Below, piece after piece: positions 36,377 through 43,621 of a stretch of 64,000 nucleotides of DNA (its first letter is position 1; each line of letters opens with the position of its first letter). The stretch is from Fibrobacter sp. (GTDB lineage: Bacteria > Fibrobacterota > Fibrobacteria > Fibrobacterales > Fibrobacteraceae). The translations under genes were made by a program, and so were the position numbers. The notes beneath the pieces were generated by a model that searched no databases, was not told the DNA's origin, and saw only the letters and a program-made list of their open reading frames with translations. The DNA lies in NCBI GenBank assembly GCA_017475045.1, contig JAFVGH010000034.1, positions 36,839-100,838 of the forward strand, written 5' to 3'.

Positions 36377-37582
36377 CTACATCTTCTGGTCTAGATTCTT
36401 CCCTTTCTCCTCGTGTTCAAAGTTGGGAATAAACTCTTTGATAGACAACACCACATCTTCCTTCGTGAAATCTCCCTGGAATAGGGTTTCCAACTTGTCA
36501 AAGAAAACATCCACTTCGACCTTCGGTCGACGCGAAGTATCTTCAATCACGCCCAAGGCTTCAAAACGTTTTAAATCAACGCGTTCGCCGGGGACATAAA
36601 ACTCTTCATATGCCTTTTCTCCGGTTGTATCGCTTTGGAAATACACGACTGGATAGGTATCCGTATTGTACGGCATCTGACGAGCATATCGTTTCGCTTC
36701 GTCGTCACTGGTACACTCCTTCTTCCTCAATCCCTCAGCATTCAAGAACTCATCACAAATACTGCTGAAGGTACGCATTTGGTCTTCACCCAATTTCGGG
36801 AAGAAAACCTCGCCACCCCGTCCCAGGATACACGCAAGCATACAAATCTGCCCGCTCTCCTCTGGCGATACGAAATAACGTTTTACATCGTTCGGGGCTG
36901 CCAGGGGCTGCTTTTTCTGCAGCCGGTGAAGCCATCCATCCGGCAGTGATCCATTACTGAAAGCCACATTGGCAAAACGCGCTGTTGTCACCTTGAACTG
37001 GTCATTATAAGCCATTACCAGATCTTCCATAATACGCTTGCTTGCACCCATGATATTCACGGGATTTGCGGCCTTGTCGGTGCTGACGCAGAAGAAATGT
37101 TTAGGCGGAAACTCACAGAGCAAATCCATCAACTTCTTAGCCTTAATGTCGTTATTCTCAATCAAAGCCTGAACCGAGTATTTGTCCTTCTCACTCCGAA
37201 CATGCTTATGGGCGGAAAAATTCGCTACGATGTCAAAACCCTTTTCTTCCCGAAAGATGCGAGCAAAAATAGGATCGGCGAAATTCAATGTATATGTGCG
37301 ATAGTCCTGGGGGATATACAAGCCGTCAATTGATCGTAAATCCCGGGTTAATTCGACCAAACCATTTTCATTCAGATCGATTACTACCAATTTGCCGGGA
37401 CGAAAAAAAAGGATGGCTTTGATAAAGGAAGAACCGATACTGCCAGCACCACCTATCACACATACGGATTTCCCTTCTATTTCTCGAATAAGAAACGCTC
37501 GATTATCAACGATATCTTGTTCGAACATACTGGTTGCTCGATGCGTTATCCTTTCCGTTATAAAAGCATTAATATCAAACAT
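36377..37582 (-). CDS. CapD/FlaA1-like nucleotide-sugar 4,6-dehydratase
   Basis: This 401-residue protein is a soluble member of the polysaccharide-biosynthesis SDR family (CapD type) and lacks the membrane domain of CapD or PglF. Visible features are VCVIGGAGSIGSSFIKAIL (the GxxGxxG cofactor motif), NFSAHKHVRSEKD, and FFCVSTDKAANPVNIMGASK, which carries the MxxxK form of the catalytic pair instead of YxxxK. PNDVKRYFVSPEESGQICML also fits. It is predicted to dehydrate UDP-GlcNAc or a related sugar, giving the 4-keto sugar for the aminotransferase. ATG at 37582, two bases after the broken acetyltransferase gene. Confidence 0.88.
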   Translation of the reverse strand: MFDINAFITERITHRATSMFEQDIVDNRAFLIREIEGKSVCVIGGAGSIGSSFIKAILFFRPGKLVVIDLNENGLVELTRDLRSIDGLYIPQDYRTYTLNFADPIFARIFREEKGFDIVANFSAHKHVRSEKDKYSVQALIENNDIKAKKLMDLLCEFPPKHFFCVSTDKAANPVNIMGASKRIMEDLVMAYNDQFKVTTARFANVAFSNGSLPDGWLHRLQKKQPLAAPNDVKRYFVSPEESGQICMLACILGRGGEVFFPKLGEDQMRTFSSICDEFLNAEGLRKKECTSDDEAKRYARQMPYNTDTYPVVYFQSDTTGEKAYEEFYVPGERVDLKRFEALGVIEDTSRRPKVEVDVFFDKLETLFQGDFTKEDVVLSIKEFIPNFEHEEKGKNLDQKM

Positions 37583-37584
37583 CT

Positions 37585-38254
37585 CTATCTCTCCCAAATT
37601 ATGCCTGTTTTTCTTACCGATGCTGGATTTCCGGCAATTATTGAATTGGTTTCATTAATTGATTTGGTTACAATGCTCCCTGCCCCGATAACACTATTAC
37701 CATTAATAACCACTCCCTTTAAAATTGTTACTCTTTTCCCTATCCATGTATGGTCGCCAATACTGACATCACTATCTGCATTGAGTTGAACGCCATCCCT
37801 ATCAAAGACTCTATGCCAATCGGTTGTTAAAATCTCAATTGAATCGGATAAGATACAATCGTTTCCGATGGCTATAGAGCAACCACTTCACTCCAAGATA
37901 GGTTTTTCTATATTGTTGCGCATTTATGGTACAATGGTTACCAATCCATATTTTGCCACCTGTACTAAAACCTAAGTCGCAGTTCTTGATTGTTGATTTA
38001 TCTCCTATGACCAGAACGGGATCTTCTTCAATGTGAGCAAAACTGATACAAACATTAAATAACGAACAATTACTTCCCAGAATTATATGTCCTTTCCCCG
38101 ACATATTCGACGAAATAAACACATTCCTAATAGCAACATGCTGTCCAACTGATATTTGAATCCTTTCCCTTTTGCACTTATTCTTAAAGGCAGAAATCTG
38201 AATGAAGTATTTTACTCGTCGATACCATCGAAGAGGGTGAATAAAACCAATCAT
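37585..38254 (-). pseudogene. Hexapeptide-repeat acetyltransferase, frameshifted
   Basis: An LbH acetyltransferase (WcaF/colanic-acid-like) is split between two frames. The N-terminal part runs from the ATG at 38254 (MIGFIHPLRWYRRVKYF) through VLVIGDKSTIKNCDLGFSTG and KIWIGNHCTINAQQYRKTYL, then drifts and stops at 37835. In the next frame, from about 37885, the sequence resumes as GCSIAIGNDCILSDSIEI, then TTDWHRVFD with the active-site histidine, VSIGDHTWIGKRVTI and SIIAGNPASVRKTGIIWER, ending at 37585. Joined, the two give a full-length enzyme of about 222 residues. The indel lies between roughly 37,865 and 37,890. It is either a real loss of function or an assembly error. The start overlaps the wzm stop by one base. 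Confidence 0.85.
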
Positions 38255-39147
38255 TACACCGTATCCATAAAACTCTTCTGCACCTTGTTGAACACCACGA
38301 TGCCGACGCCCAGCAAAAGACACATGAATACAAAACTATAAATCAACCATCTCCAGCCAACAAATTCACCACATCCAAGGAATCCATACTTAAAAGTCTC
38401 GATAACCGGAGTTACAGGATTCAAGCACATGAAAGTATGGACAGGAACTCCCATGAAGAACTTACTGCCTGTCTGGCTCAACGGATAAACGATAGGAGTG
38501 GCGTACATCCAGAGCGAGACCAGGAAGGAAAATAACACCTGTAAGTCACGATACTTGGTCGTCATAGAAGAAACAATGGTACCGAAGCCAAGTGCAAGTC
38601 CCGCCATCATAACAATAAGAAGAGGGAGCAAAAGGGCACACCAGGTAAGATGTGCTTGACAAGAGGGGTCGAATAGGGCATAAGCAACATAAACAATTGC
38701 AAAGAACCCAAACTGGATTGCAAGTGTCAATAAGTTACTTATCACATTCGCAACCGGCATCACCAACCTCGGGAAATACACCTTGCCAAAAATACCGGCA
38801 TTGGTCACGAATGTATTTGAAGTTTTTGTCAAGCAGTTTGCGAAATAGTTCCACATCGCAGTACCCGCCAAATAGAACAAGGGCCTCGGAACACCATCCG
38901 TCGGAATACCGGCAATTCCACCGAACACCACCATGTACATGATTACCGTCAACGCCGGCTGAATCACAAACCACGCCGGCCCCAGAATCGTCTGCTTGTA
39001 CTGCGTGATGATATTCCGTTTGACAAACAAGGAACACAGGTCCCTATAAGCCCATAGCTCCTTGAAATCAACCGAAAACAACTTATCCTTCGGCTTAATG
39101 ACAATGTCCCATTTTTCCTCCTGCACGGAGTTCTTCTCTTCTGCCAT
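38254..39147 (-). CDS. wzm: ABC-2 type polysaccharide exporter permease
   Basis: This 297-residue membrane protein has six hydrophobic segments and the Wzm/TagG/KpsM pattern: LWAYRDLCSLFVKRNIITQY near the N-terminus, then KQTILGPAWFVIQPALTVIM, then IFGKVYFPRLVMPVANVIS. It forms the inner-membrane channel for the lipid-linked polysaccharide together with the Wzt ATPase encoded at 23042-24304. It lies three bases after the sugar transferase gene. Because it is an ABC exporter, the chain is expected to be completed in the cytoplasm before export. Confidence 0.93.
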   Translation of the reverse strand: MAEEKNSVQEEKWDIVIKPKDKLFSVDFKELWAYRDLCSLFVKRNIITQYKQTILGPAWFVIQPALTVIMYMVVFGGIAGIPTDGVPRPLFYLAGTAMWNYFANCLTKTSNTFVTNAGIFGKVYFPRLVMPVANVISNLLTLAIQFGFFAIVYVAYALFDPSCQAHLTWCALLLPLLIVMMAGLALGFGTIVSSMTTKYRDLQVLFSFLVSLWMYATPIVYPLSQTGSKFFMGVPVHTFMCLNPVTPVIETFKYGFLGCGEFVGWRWLIYSFVFMCLLLGVGIVVFNKVQKSFMDTV

Positions 39148-39150
39148 ATC

Positions 39151-40332
39151 TTAATGTGATCTTTTATGCTTAAACACAATATTACCTACCGTCCCCCAGA
39201 AATACCGCCAGTCGGTGGCAAAGGGCTTCTTGTGATAGGCTTCAATATATCTCTTCTCCGAGGCCTGAACGTCTTCAATGGTCTCAGGGGTCTTCTTGTC
39301 GTAATAGAACGGGGGTAAAAGCCCCGGCTTCACGCTGATATGCAGTTTCTGCATCTCCTCGGTGTACAACCCAAAGTACTGCCGGCTCAGCGGGCGCACA
39401 CCCACAAGTTTCATCTGCCCCTTCAGGACGTTAATGAACATGGGCAACTCATCAACCCACGTGCTCCGAAGCAATCGTCCCCAATGATTCACCCGGTAAT
39501 CATGCGCAAACTTCCCGCCCTTCTGTAATCCCTCATGCTCAAGGATATACGGTTGCAAATACTCCGAGTACGGATACATCGTCCGGAACTTGTACACGCC
39601 TATCATATTCCCCTTGTACCCAACACGGTTCAGTTTAACCAGGGCACCATAAGACGGATCGTCGTCCCAGATGGGTTTGCGGAACTTCTGGCCGAGGATA
39701 AAGAATTCACCTTTATGGAAACGTTCGTCCACAACCTCGAATCCGGCTCGGTACATTCTTCCCAGCAACTCCACGCGGCTGTAGCAGCGATTCTTTCCCT
39801 TCGTCACCCACATATAGAACCAGCGGGTCCACTTCATCCGGGCAAAGACTCTGTGCCAAAGGTAATGGCAGAAGTAAATCATCTTGCCGAAAACTCCGGG
39901 ATGCGACCGGAGAATAATGGCCCTCTTCAAACCCGATGTGCGAGAATGACACAGCAAGTAACCGCCGTCCACCATCGTCTCGTTCGCCTTGTTCAGGAAG
40001 GTGTTAAGGTGCCTGATGCGGGTCAGGCCCATCTTGTTGATAATGAGCCGCGGATGATGTCCTTTCAGGGTGTCGAGCGCATTGCCGTCATCGGTATTGA
40101 CGATAAAAGTACTCTCGCCAAACTCCTCATGGTGCTTTTCCAGCCAAGCCATGCTTGCCGACAGATCCATGTCCTTCGTGGCATGGAAAACCCTTGTCAA
40201 ATCCTCATTCCCAACCAGATGCTCCTCCAACTTGGCCCCATTCTCCACGCCCGCTTCCGAGTAGTCCTTCGGAATGCAGGGGCCGTCATACTGGAGGTCA
40301 ACCCAGGGTTTCTTGCGCTTGATCAGTTTCAT
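39151..40332 (-). CDS. Polyprenyl-phosphate sugar-1-phosphate transferase (initiating), divergent N-terminus
   Basis: The C-terminal half of this 393-residue protein matches the bacterial sugar transferase family (WbaP/PglC type): KLNRVGYKGNMIGVYKFRTM, LLRSTWVDELPMFINVLKGQ with the catalytic DE, MKLVGVRPLSRQYFGLY, and KPGLLPPFYYD. The N-terminal half (residues 1-215) has no clear membrane spans of the WbaP kind. It contains FIVNTDDGNALDTLKGHHP and a short hydrophobic stretch near IYFCHYLWHRVFA that may be the re-entrant membrane helix. It probably primes synthesis on undecaprenyl phosphate. The aminotransferase overlaps it by one base. Confidence 0.82.
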   Translation of the reverse strand: MKLIKRKKPWVDLQYDGPCIPKDYSEAGVENGAKLEEHLVGNEDLTRVFHATKDMDLSASMAWLEKHHEEFGESTFIVNTDDGNALDTLKGHHPRLIINKMGLTRIRHLNTFLNKANETMVDGGYLLCHSRTSGLKRAIILRSHPGVFGKMIYFCHYLWHRVFARMKWTRWFYMWVTKGKNRCYSRVELLGRMYRAGFEVVDERFHKGEFFILGQKFRKPIWDDDPSYGALVKLNRVGYKGNMIGVYKFRTMYPYSEYLQPYILEHEGLQKGGKFAHDYRVNHWGRLLRSTWVDELPMFINVLKGQMKLVGVRPLSRQYFGLYTEEMQKLHISVKPGLLPPFYYDKKTPETIEDVQASEKRYIEAYHKKPFATDWRYFWGTVGNIVFKHKRSH

Positions 40333-41450
40333 TACAGAGCTTTACGGATGGCGGTACAGACGGTGTCAATTTGCTCGGTCGTCAGGTAGGGGTGCATGGG
40401 GAGGGAGAGGACGCGGTCGCAGAGGCTGGTCGCAATAGGACAGAGATTCCGGGTCAAACCCGCAAACGCCGTCTGCAGATGCATCGGCTTCGGATAATAC
40501 ACCATCGACGGAATGCCCTCGGCCTTCAAGGCCGCCTGGAGCGCGTCGCGCTGCGCCTTATCGCGCAGGCGAATGGTGTACTGCGCCCAACTGGAGAGGA
40601 ATCCCTCCGGAACGACCGGAGTCGCGACGATGTCTTTCAAACGCTTGGTATACTGCAAGGCCGCGAGATTAATGTCAGCGAGTTCGTACTCGTCGAAAGC
40701 CTTCAATTTCACCTGCAGAACCGCAGCCTGGACGGTGTCCAGCCGGGAGTTCATGCCGATGCGGACGTTGTCATACTTGAACTGGCCCTTGCCATGGACA
40801 CGGTAGGATTCGATGAGCGCGGCCCACTCGTCATTGTCAGTGAAAACCGCACCGCCGTCTCCGTAGCAGCCCACCGGCTTGGCAGGGAAGAAGGAGGTCG
40901 TGGCGATGTCGCCGAAAGAGCAAGCCCGTTTCCCGTCGATGGTACCGCCAAAGCCCTGGGCACCGTCCTCGAGGATGAGAAGACCGTATTTGTCGGCAAC
41001 AGCTCGGATGGCCTTGTAATCCGCCGGCAGGCCGAAAAGGTCGACGGCAACGACCACGCGGGGGCGCAACCGCCCCTCGGCCAGAACCGCCCGAACAGCC
41101 CGTTCCAGATCCGCGGCATCCAGGTTGAAAGTCTCCTCACACACGTCCACGAACACCGGCTCGGCGCCCTCCAAGGGGACGACCTCGGCCGAAGAGAAAA
41201 ATGTGAAATCCGGCACAAACACCGCATCGCCGGGGCCGATGCCCCAGGCCTTCAAGGCCAATGTCAATGCATCCGTGCCATTCGCGCACGTCAGGCAATG
41301 CTTCACTCCCACATACTCGGCCAACTGCTTTTCCAGTTCCCGGACCGGCTGGCCCATGATATACGCGCCGCTAGCGACGGCGTCCAGAATGGCCTTGTCC
41401 ATGTCCTCCTTGAGGACCTGATACTGCTTCTTGAGATCTCTAAACTCCAT
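40332..41450 (-). CDS. DegT aminotransferase (WbpE/WlbC-like)
   Basis: This 372-residue PLP aminotransferase has MEFRDLKKQYQVLKEDMDKA at the N-terminus, TCANGTDALTLALKAWGIGP, VFVPDFTFFSSAEVVPLEGA, and IATTSFFPAKPVGCYGDGGA with the PLP lysine. The last pattern is typical of the WbpE/WlbC enzymes that form UDP-2-acetamido-3-amino-uronates. The acetyltransferase gene 63 bases to its right is WlbB/WbpD-like, giving the next step of that route. It is distinctly GC-richer than the middle of the locus. Confidence 0.92.
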   Translation of the reverse strand: MEFRDLKKQYQVLKEDMDKAILDAVASGAYIMGQPVRELEKQLAEYVGVKHCLTCANGTDALTLALKAWGIGPGDAVFVPDFTFFSSAEVVPLEGAEPVFVDVCEETFNLDAADLERAVRAVLAEGRLRPRVVVAVDLFGLPADYKAIRAVADKYGLLILEDGAQGFGGTIDGKRACSFGDIATTSFFPAKPVGCYGDGGAVFTDNDEWAALIESYRVHGKGQFKYDNVRIGMNSRLDTVQAAVLQVKLKAFDEYELADINLAALQYTKRLKDIVATPVVPEGFLSSWAQYTIRLRDKAQRDALQAALKAEGIPSMVYYPKPMHLQTAFAGLTRNLCPIATSLCDRVLSLPMHPYLTTEQIDTVCTAIRKAL

Positions 41451-41513
41451 GGCTTCGCCTTTGCTCGCCCTATTGACAAAGCGAACAACTACTTATGAAT
41501 CAGGTTGTTAACC

Positions 41514-42074
41514 CTAGGCTTTCTCGAGATCGCTCCCGTTCAGCCTATACTTCCTACCGCACGGGCAAGCGAGACTTTCGTCGAGGCGACGGCCGCACTC
41601 GCACACCCACCCTATCTGCCTGGCCGGAACGCCGGCCATCAAGGCGTAATCTTTCACATCTTTGGTCACCACGGCTCCGGCGGCGATCAGGGCGCTGCGC
41701 CCTACCGTGTGACCGCACACTATCGTGCAATTCGCGCCCAGCGATGCGCCCTCGCGCACGCGCGTACGCGCATAAACTCCGTGCACCGGGAAGTGCGCCC
41801 GCGGAGTATTTACATTCGTGAAAACACACGAAGGGCCGCAGAAGACATGATCCTCGATCTCGACACCTTCGTAGATGGAAACGTTATTCTGGATACGGAC
41901 ACCGTTGCCGATGCGGACGTTGTTGCCCACATTCACATTCTGGCCCAGGGAACAATTCGAACCGATCACAGCCCCTCGCTGAATATGGCAGAAATGCCAA
42001 ATCTTCGTCCCGGCGCCTATCTCGACACCGTCATCAACATAGCTGCTTTCGTGAACGAAATACTCTTCTTGCAC
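41514..42074 (-). CDS. WlbB/WbpD-like UDP-aminouronate N-acetyltransferase with C-terminal zinc-ribbon
   Basis: This 186-residue LbH enzyme matches the WbpD/WlbB group. [60 protein letters not shown] and [10 protein letters not shown] are its characteristic blocks. It would N-acetylate UDP-2-acetamido-3-amino-glucuronate. The last 25 residues contain [19 protein letters not shown], a four-cysteine group that could bind zinc and occurs in some relatives. A GTG at 42074, preceded at eight bases by AAGGGGAG, is the best start; no in-frame ATG exists there. It is the first gene of the polysaccharide locus in transcription order. Confidence 0.9.
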   Translation of the reverse strand: MQEEYFVHESSYVDDGVEIGAGTKIWHFCHIQRGAVIGSNCSLGQNVNVGNNVRIGNGVRIQNNVSIYEGVEIEDHVFCGPSCVFTNVNTPRAHFPVHGVYARTRVREGASLGANCTIVCGHTVGRSALIAAGAVVTKDVKDYALMAGVPARQIGWVCECGRRLDESLACPCGRKYRLNGSDLEKA

Positions 42075-42105
42075 AGTCCGGTCTCCCCTTCCGTTTTTAT
42101 CCAAT

Positions 42106-42134
42106 CATAGCCGGGGCATATTACCCCGGCTATG
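42106..42134 (-). terminator. Strong hairpin between the ompA-like gene and the polysaccharide locus
   Basis: CATAGCCGGGG and CCCCGGCTATG form a perfect 11-base stem around a 7-base loop. The hairpin lies 34 bases after the OmpA-family stop and 32 bases before the GTG of the first polysaccharide gene. There is no T-run after it in the leftward direction, so it may be an attenuator or an RNA processing point and not a simple terminator. Confidence 0.55.
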
Positions 42135-42167
42135 CTGGATTCTTAAATCATATTCGCTTACAATGAG

Positions 42168-43484
42168 TTACTCCTGAGACTTGATAGAAGTAATCATGAC
42201 GCAGCGGCTGAGCTCCTTCATGTTGTAGAACATGTAGTCGACACCGCCCTTGTAGTCCTTGACCAGCTGGTTAGGATCCACACCGAACTCGTTGACGAGG
42301 GCATTGTACACAGCGTCAGCACGGTTCTGGGACAGCATGAGGTTGTGCGGCGGGGTAGCCGTCTGCTTGTCGGCATAACCGCAAACCAGGTACTTGGTCT
42401 TCGGGGTGCTCTTGATCAGGTCAGCCACAGCGTGGATGTTGATGAGCTCCTTCTTGGAGATGTCCCAGCGGTCCACGATGAAGTTGATGTGGAACCAGAC
42501 CTCAGGATCCTGATAGTCAGGAACAGGAACCTCCACATAGGTGGTGTCGTGCTTGATGATCTCGACGAGCTCCTTGTCGTACTGGTACACGCTGGTGCGC
42601 TCAGCCATACGCCACTTGCTGGCTTCCTTGCCGATGTTGTAGGTCAGGCCAAGGGAAGCACCAAACATGCCGTCGAACTTGTGGTTAGCCAGCCAGTGAG
42701 CCTTGGTCGGCTCATCCATATACACTTCACCGTCAAAAGCATCACCGATGAGGGCTCCACGGATGTTGAGCAAGAGACGGAGCTGCTCGGTGATACGGAA
42801 GGTATTCATCAAGCCAGCGTTGAACGTGACATCATGGATATTGCCGGAATCGCAGAAACCGAAGATAACACCACCACCAGCATAGGCATCAATGTCAAAC
42901 ACGCGGCTAGGCTTGTAGCCACCGAAGATGTTCATCAGGTCGGCGTGGGCCAGGGCGAAGACATTCAGATAACTACCTTTCTGGAGGGCGAGCTGCTGAG
43001 AATCATACTTGGAGTCAGCCTTAGTGTAGGCCTCCTTCTGGTTCGGGATAAAGTTAGCGACGACCTCACGAGGAGCGCCCTGCCAGTAAGTGCTGCTCTG
43101 ATACAGGCCCTTGAAGGGAGCCCAGTTGGCGCCGAGGCCGACACCGAAGCTCGGAGAGGCCCATTTGGTCAGATAAAGATCGACAGCCGGGAAGACAAAC
43201 ATCTCGGGGATCTTCTTCGCAACCTTCCAGTCGTTGTCACCATAGTACATCTGGGTACCGAGACCGGCGCTGAGCTGCCAGTTCTTCCAGAAACCGTTGG
43301 TGAACACGGACTTCTTGTCAATAACGGTGGTCGTGACCACATAACCGTTCTCGGTCTTGGTCTTCTCCACGATGGTCTTAGTGTTCTCATTCTCCTCAAT
43401 GGTAACCTCAGGTTCATTCTGAGCAAAGAGGCTTGCCGGCGCGAGGAACGCGGCGGCGACAATCAGAAGAAATAATTTTTTCAT
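42168..43484 (-). CDS. OmpA-family outer-membrane protein
   Basis: This 438-residue protein has a Sec signal peptide (MKKLFLLIVAAAFLAPASLFA then Q) and a long central region expected to form the membrane beta-barrel (LSAGLGTQMYYGDNDWKVAK, FGVGLGANWAPF). Residues about 330-435 are an OmpA-like peptidoglycan-binding domain: LINIHAVADLIKSTPKTKYL, VCGYADKQTATPPHNLMLSQ, NRADAVYNALVNEFGV. In the usual NxxLSxxRA motif it reads LMLSQNRAD. It links the outer membrane to peptidoglycan. A second ATG lies two codons upstream at 43490. A good Bacteroidetes promoter precedes it. Confidence 0.9.
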   Translation of the reverse strand: MKKLFLLIVAAAFLAPASLFAQNEPEVTIEENENTKTIVEKTKTENGYVVTTTVIDKKSVFTNGFWKNWQLSAGLGTQMYYGDNDWKVAKKIPEMFVFPAVDLYLTKWASPSFGVGLGANWAPFKGLYQSSTYWQGAPREVVANFIPNQKEAYTKADSKYDSQQLALQKGSYLNVFALAHADLMNIFGGYKPSRVFDIDAYAGGGVIFGFCDSGNIHDVTFNAGLMNTFRITEQLRLLLNIRGALIGDAFDGEVYMDEPTKAHWLANHKFDGMFGASLGLTYNIGKEASKWRMAERTSVYQYDKELVEIIKHDTTYVEVPVPDYQDPEVWFHINFIVDRWDISKKELINIHAVADLIKSTPKTKYLVCGYADKQTATPPHNLMLSQNRADAVYNALVNEFGVDPNQLVKDYKGGVDYMFYNMKELSRCVMITSIKSQE

Positions 43485-43530
43485 ATGCATATAAAGTTAA
43501 CTTTCCGGGATTGCATACTCGTTCAAGTAG

Positions 43531-43561
43531 CAAAGATATAACTCTTTTCTTAATTATGCAA
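43531..43561 (-). promoter_or_regulatory. Bacteroidetes-type promoter of the OmpA-family gene
   Basis: On the minus strand TTG is followed after 20 bases by TATCTTTG, an exact TAnnTTTG -7 box. The predicted transcript starts about 40 bases before the ATG at 43484. Confidence 0.7.
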
Positions 43562-43570
43562 GCAATCTCC

Positions 43571-43601
43571 GAAAAAACCCGTACAGAACTTCCTGCAACG
43601 G
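43571..43601 (-). terminator. Rho-independent terminator after the first phosphatase gene
   Basis: On the minus strand CCGTTGCAG and CTGTACGG form an interrupted stem that is followed by GTTTTTTC. It lies about 20 bases after the stop codon of the phosphatase lipoprotein and just before the OmpA promoter, so it would separate the two transcripts. Confidence 0.6.
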
Positions 43602-43621
43602 CTTTTTCCGGTAACAGACTC

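Noticed and set aside
32344..37582. Complete sialic or legionaminic acid pathway
   Set aside because: NeuB-, NeuC- and NeuA-type genes are missing from the window, so only an amino-sugar precursor route is supported.
37585..38254. Programmed frameshift in the acetyltransferase
   Set aside because: No slippery heptamer or downstream structure is evident at the junction, and this enzyme family has no known recoding. A plain indel is simpler.
39535..41498. Plus-strand open frames of up to 375 codons opposite the sugar transferase and aminotransferase
   Set aside because: The minus-strand genes carry clear family motifs and the plus-strand products look like none. GC-rich antisense frames are expected here.
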